A DNA stretch of 64,000 bases from JAFDWI01 sp964595905 (GTDB lineage Bacteria; Actinomycetota; Acidimicrobiia; Acidimicrobiales; Iamiaceae): assembly GCA_964595905.1 (NCBI GenBank), contig CAZQSU010000002.1, positions 6,580 through 70,579 on the forward strand. The letters are read 5' to 3'. Every line of letters starts with the position of its first letter. Position 1 is the first letter of the stretch. Below, piece by piece: positions 60,677 to 64,000 of the stretch. Below the pieces are notes generated by a model that worked only from the letters and a program-made list of their open reading frames with translations, had not been told where the DNA came from and did no database searches. Both the position numbers and the translations under genes were made by a program.

Positions 60677-62121
60677 CCGATTCCCGTGATCGGGCCGTCG
60701 GCGCCCTCGTCGGACTCGCCGTCGGCGACGCCGTGGGCACCACGCTCGAGTTCGCCCGACCCGGGTCGTTCACCCCCATCGACGACCTGGTCGGCGGCGG
60801 CCCCTTCGGTCTGCAACCCGGCCAGTGGACCGACGACACGTCGATGGCCATGTGCCTGGCCGAGTCGATTCTCGACACCGACACCCACGACGCGGCCGAT
60901 CAGCTCCGCCGCTACGTGGCGTGGTACCACACCGGGTACTGGTCTTCCACCGGCCGGTGCTTCGACATCGGCACCACGACGAGCCGGGCGCTGGGGCGTT
61001 TCGTGCGTACCGGCGCCGTGACCGACGAGGTGGTCGACCCCGACTCGGCGGCGAACGGGTCGCTCATGCGGCTGGCGCCGGTGCCGATCCGTTGGTTCGC
61101 CGACCGGGGCCTCGCCGCCGAGTACGGCGCCGCGTCGAGCCGCACGACCCACCCCGCCGACCGACCGGTCGACGCGTGCCGGCTGGCCGCGGCCATGATC
61201 GCCGCGTTGATCGGCGGCACCCCGTGGGACGAGGTGACCGCACCGGACCTCTGGGACGGCGACCCGCTCGACCCCCGGATCGCACACGTCGCGCGCGGCT
61301 CGTGGCGCGACGCCGAAGGGCCGCAGATCCGGGGCACCGGGTATGTCGTCGACGCCCTGGAGGCCGCGTTGTGGGCCGTGGACGGGGCGGCGAGTTTCCG
61401 CGACGCGGTCCTGCGGGCCGCCAACCTCGGCGACGACGCCGACACCACCGCCGCGATCGCCGGGCAGTTCGCCGGTGCCCGCTGGGGCGCGACGGGCATC
61501 CCCGCCTCCTGGCGGAACCGGATCGTCGCCGGTACGCGGATCGCGGCGATCGCCGGCCGGCTCCACGATCGGGCCACCGACGCGTCGACGCCCGAGCGGT
61601 GGGAGTTCGACGACGAGGTGCACGGCTACTGGGTCGAACCCGGGCGGATCCTCGCCGGGGAGTATCCGGGCGACCTCGACCCCGACCGGGCCCTGACCAG
61701 GATCGACCTGCTCGTCGACGCCGGCATCCGCACGTTCGTGGACCTGACCGACGACCCGCATCTGCGTCCCTACGACGACGTACTCACCACGATCGGCGAA
61801 CGACGGGATCTGCGCCTGCACCGCATCCCGCGCCCCATCCCCGGCATGGGGACCGTCGGCGCGGACGACTACGCCCGCACCGACGCGATGATCCGGGAAG
61901 CCACCGGCGAAGGCGGTGTGTACGTCCACTGCTGGGGCGGGATCGGCCGCACGGCCACCGTCGTCGGCTGCCTGCTCGTCGAACAGGGATGGTCCGCGCC
62001 GGCCGCACTGGAGCGGATCGCCACGCTCCGTGCGCCGACCCGCAAGGCCCGCTACCCGGCGCCCCAGACCGAAGCGCAACGCCAGGCGATCACCGACTAC
62101 GCCCAGCGGGTCGGCCCATGA
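60673..62121 (+). CDS. ADP-ribosylglycohydrolase fused to dual-specificity/tyrosine phosphatase
   Basis: The 482-residue protein begins with an ADP-ribosylglycohydrolase domain (to about residue 300): DSRDRAVGALVGLAVGDAVGTTLEF, GQWTDDTSMAMCLAES, a GNGSLMR-like AANGSLMRLAP and LGDDADTTAAIAGQ. The last carries the paired aspartates of the metal site. A second domain from about residue 310 has the Cys-based phosphatase motif HCWGGIGRT with nucleophile Cys420, TFVDLTDDPHLR as the general acid region and EQGWSAPAALERIATLR. It should both remove ADP-ribose and dephosphorylate. It overlaps the small ORF upstream (ATGA). An in-frame TTG at 60661 is a less likely start. Confidence 0.88.
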   Translation: MTDSRDRAVGALVGLAVGDAVGTTLEFARPGSFTPIDDLVGGGPFGLQPGQWTDDTSMAMCLAESILDTDTHDAADQLRRYVAWYHTGYWSSTGRCFDIGTTTSRALGRFVRTGAVTDEVVDPDSAANGSLMRLAPVPIRWFADRGLAAEYGAASSRTTHPADRPVDACRLAAAMIAALIGGTPWDEVTAPDLWDGDPLDPRIAHVARGSWRDAEGPQIRGTGYVVDALEAALWAVDGAASFRDAVLRAANLGDDADTTAAIAGQFAGARWGATGIPASWRNRIVAGTRIAAIAGRLHDRATDASTPERWEFDDEVHGYWVEPGRILAGEYPGDLDPDRALTRIDLLVDAGIRTFVDLTDDPHLRPYDDVLTTIGERRDLRLHRIPRPIPGMGTVGADDYARTDAMIREATGEGGVYVHCWGGIGRTATVVGCLLVEQGWSAPAALERIATLRAPTRKARYPAPQTEAQRQAITDYAQRVGP

Positions 62122-62191
62122 GGCCGAGCTGAGCAACGCCAAGGTCACCGCGGTCCGCTGAGACGAGCCACCCCGGAGCGGGCCATCCGGG

Positions 62192-63259
62192 TCAGCCCCC
62201 GTGCAGGAGTGCACCCATCGCTCCGGAGATCTCCGCCGCGGTCGCCAGGCCGCCGGGCAGCACCCCCATGCCGAAGAAGCCGTGGACCATGTCGTCGTAG
62301 CAGCGGTGGATCGTGCGGACGCCCGCCTCGTTCAGTTTGGCAGCGTACGCGTCGCCTTCGTCACGCAGCGGGTCGAACCCGGCGGTGACGACCACCGCCG
62401 GTGGGAGCCCGATGAAGTCGTCGGCGAGCAGCGGTGACGCACGCACGTCGTCGAACGCCGTGGGGTCGGGCAGGTAGTGACCCCGGAACCACTCCATGTC
62501 GGCCCTGGTGAGGAAGAACCCGTCGGCGAACAGGTCGTGGGAGCGACTCGTCATGTGGGCATCGGTGGCCGGGTACACCAGGCCCTGCGCGGCAGGAATC
62601 GGCAGGTCACCCGGTTCGCGGGTGACCTGCTGGGCCACGACCGCGGCGAGGTTGCCGCCGGCGCTGTCGCCCATCACCCCGATCCGCTCGGGCACCACGC
62701 CGAGGGAGCGGGCGTGGGCGACCGCCCAGGCGTACCCACCGATCGCATCGTCGACCGCGGCCGGGAACGGATCCTCCGGCGCCAGGCGGTAGTCCACGGC
62801 CACCACGACCGCACGGGCCTCGGCAGCCAGCAATCGGCATGTGCCGTCGTGGGTGTCGAGGTCTCCGGTGACCCAACCGCCGCCGTGGTAGTAGACGATG
62901 CCGGGCAACTCTTCGGTGATGCCGAAGGGTCGGTAGATCCGCACGGACCGCTCGGCACCACCGCCCAGATCGGCGATCCGGTTCGTGACGCGCACGTCGG
63001 TGCGCCGAGGCATGCCGATACCGGCGAGACGGCTCAGTTCGGCCCGTCGGGTCGCGACGTCTGCCGTCGACCGGGTGGTGTTCGTCCGCTCGGCGAGCGC
63101 CAGCATGGCGACGAGCGCCGGATGCAGCGCCCGCCCGTCGACGACGACCGGACCTCGCGCGCCGGAGATCCGGTCGAGGACCGGCGTCGGCAATCCGAGG
63201 AGTACCGTGGCCGCGCGGTGGGCGATCCCGCGTTTGAAGGTGCTGTTCGTGTCGGTCAC
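62192..63259 (-). CDS. HSL-family alpha/beta hydrolase (Aes/LipC-like)
   Basis: The 355-residue esterase shows the oxyanion HGGGWVTGDLDTHD, DYRLAPEDPFPAAVDDA, the nucleophile in GVMGDSAGGNLAAVVA, the acid in GFDPLRDEGDAYA and the base in YDDMVHGFFGMG. These place it in the hormone-sensitive lipase (family IV) group that hydrolyses short to medium esters. GTG 63259 gives the domain start; an upstream ATG at 63337 would add 26 unconserved residues. It is monocistronic. Confidence 0.9.
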   Translation of the reverse strand: MTDTNSTFKRGIAHRAATVLLGLPTPVLDRISGARGPVVVDGRALHPALVAMLALAERTNTTRSTADVATRRAELSRLAGIGMPRRTDVRVTNRIADLGGGAERSVRIYRPFGITEELPGIVYYHGGGWVTGDLDTHDGTCRLLAAEARAVVVAVDYRLAPEDPFPAAVDDAIGGYAWAVAHARSLGVVPERIGVMGDSAGGNLAAVVAQQVTREPGDLPIPAAQGLVYPATDAHMTSRSHDLFADGFFLTRADMEWFRGHYLPDPTAFDDVRASPLLADDFIGLPPAVVVTAGFDPLRDEGDAYAAKLNEAGVRTIHRCYDDMVHGFFGMGVLPGGLATAAEISGAMGALLHGG

Positions 63260-63298
63260 GGCCAGGATTCTGTCAGCATCCCACCGGGGAAGCGTTCT

Positions 63299-63339
63299 GG
63301 GTGCGGGTTCCGGACACGGAGTGTCCGGAACCCGCACCC
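63299..63339. terminator. perfect 19-bp palindrome after sucD
   Basis: GGGTGCGGGTTCCGGACAC pairs with its inverted copy around GGA, directly downstream of the leftward sucD and upstream of the esterase start. It is the longest perfect hairpin in the window and probably ends the suc operon. There is an AAAA on the plus-strand right side but no long T-run on the minus strand. Confidence 0.7.
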
Positions 63340-63383
63340 AAAATCGACGAGACGGCCAGAGCGACGCCGGGCCCGGCCGCGGA

Positions 63384-64000
63384 CTAGAGCGACTCGACGA
63401 TCTCGACCATGAGCTCGCCCGCCTCGGTCGGGTTCTGGCCGACCTTCACGCCCGCGGCCCGCAGCGCGTCCATCTTGGCCGCCGCGGTGCCCTTGCCGCC
63501 CGAGACGATGGCGCCGGCGTGGCCCATCTTCTTGCCCGGCGGCGCGGTCACCCCGGCGACGTACGACGACACCGGCTTGGACATCTTCGTGGCGATGAAC
63601 TCGGCGGCCTCCTCTTCAGCCGAACCACCGATCTCGCCGATCATCATCACGGCTCTGGTGTCGTCGTCGGCCTCGAAGGCGGAGAGGCAGTCGATGAAGC
63701 TCGTACCGGGCACCGGGTCACCGCCGATGCCCACACACGTGGTCACCCCGATGCCCTGCAACTTGAGCTCATAGAGCGCCTGGTAGGTGAGCGTGCCCGA
63801 CCGCGACACGATCCCCACCGCCGGCTTGCCGGCCTGCGGGGCCAGCGCGATGTCACCGGAGGTGATACCGATGTTGGCCTTGCCGGGGCTGATGATCCCC
63901 GGGCAGTTCGGGCCGAGGATCCGCACACCCGGGTACTCGTTGCGCACCTTGTTGTAGAACCACGCCTCGTCCTGGGCGGGCACGCCCTCGGTGATGACCA
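63384..64000 (-). CDS. sucD: succinyl-CoA ligase alpha subunit, partial
   Basis: The visible 205 residues are the C-terminal part of SucD: GVPAQDEAWFYN, RILGPNCPGIISPGKANIGI, GIVSRSGTLTYQALYEL, GIGGDPVPGTSFIDCL, GEIGGSAEEEAAEFI and the phosphohistidine region GHAGAIVSGGKGTAAAKM. The enzyme makes ATP or GTP with succinyl-CoA in the TCA cycle. The 5-prime end lies beyond 64000; the frame is still open at the window edge. sucC would be expected upstream. Confidence 0.95.
   Translation of the reverse strand, partial: VITEGVPAQDEAWFYNKVRNEYPGVRILGPNCPGIISPGKANIGITSGDIALAPQAGKPAVGIVSRSGTLTYQALYELKLQGIGVTTCVGIGGDPVPGTSFIDCLSAFEADDDTRAVMMIGEIGGSAEEEAAEFIATKMSKPVSSYVAGVTAPPGKKMGHAGAIVSGGKGTAAAKMDALRAAGVKVGQNPTEAGELMVEIVESL

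Overview
The window is high-GC DNA (near 70 percent by eye) with strong G/C preference at third codon positions and many GTG starts. The gene content is actinobacterial: a SigR/RsrA-type sigma/anti-sigma pair, a DUF2342-type metalloprotease beside tilS-hpt-folE, a GAF-ANTAR protein and a Tad locus with a DUF4244-type pilin. I infer an actinobacterium, perhaps class Acidimicrobiia (Ilumatobacter-like). One run of exactly 100 N (58449-58548) shows it is a draft scaffold.

Region 1 (about 0.1-13.3 kb) is a polysaccharide island. Leftward are a sugar aminotransferase and N-acetyltransferase. Rightward are three tandem parallel beta-helix lipoproteins, a Wzz-like co-polymerase, a Wzy-like polymerase, two GT2 glycosyltransferases and a 2-oxoglutarate/Fe(II) oxygenase. 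Facing these are a GT4 glycosyltransferase and an AlgD-like nucleotide-sugar dehydrogenase. Together they look like synthesis, polymerisation and modification of an acidic, amino-sugar-containing exopolysaccharide. The beta-helix lipoproteins are the least explained part.

Region 2 (13.4-31 kb) is regulatory and housekeeping, all leftward: an ECF sigma factor and partner, a GAF-ANTAR protein, folP, a membrane protein, and a tightly overlapping run of metalloprotease, tilS, hpt, folE and an S15-type hydrolase. Then come SigR/RsrA, holB, tRNA-Thr(CGT), a lipoprotein, tmk and topA.

Region 3 (31.2-39.8 kb) carries an acyl-CoA dehydrogenase, then an ion and pH module: NhaC, an ArcD-like transporter, a META lipoprotein and arginine deiminase. 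On the other strand, RsbV- and RsbW-like regulators are translationally coupled to NhaA.

Region 4 (39.9-52 kb) has an MrfA-like helicase, a compact Tad pilus locus (CpaE, CpaF, TadB, TadC, DUF4244 pilin, TadE), a HAD phosphatase, a 24-residue microprotein and two tandem GT-C-like membrane proteins.

Region 5 (52-64 kb) has a sulfatase, purH-purN, a proline-rich membrane protein, an ABC1/UbiB kinase, a 94-bp palindromic tandem repeat interrupted by the assembly gap, an ABC exporter, an ADP-ribosylglycohydrolase fused to a Cys-based phosphatase, an HSL-type esterase and the 3' part of sucD. The best candidates for something undescribed are the beta-helix lipoprotein/exopolysaccharide island, the glycohydrolase-phosphatase fusion with its small upstream ORF, and the 94-bp repeat array.
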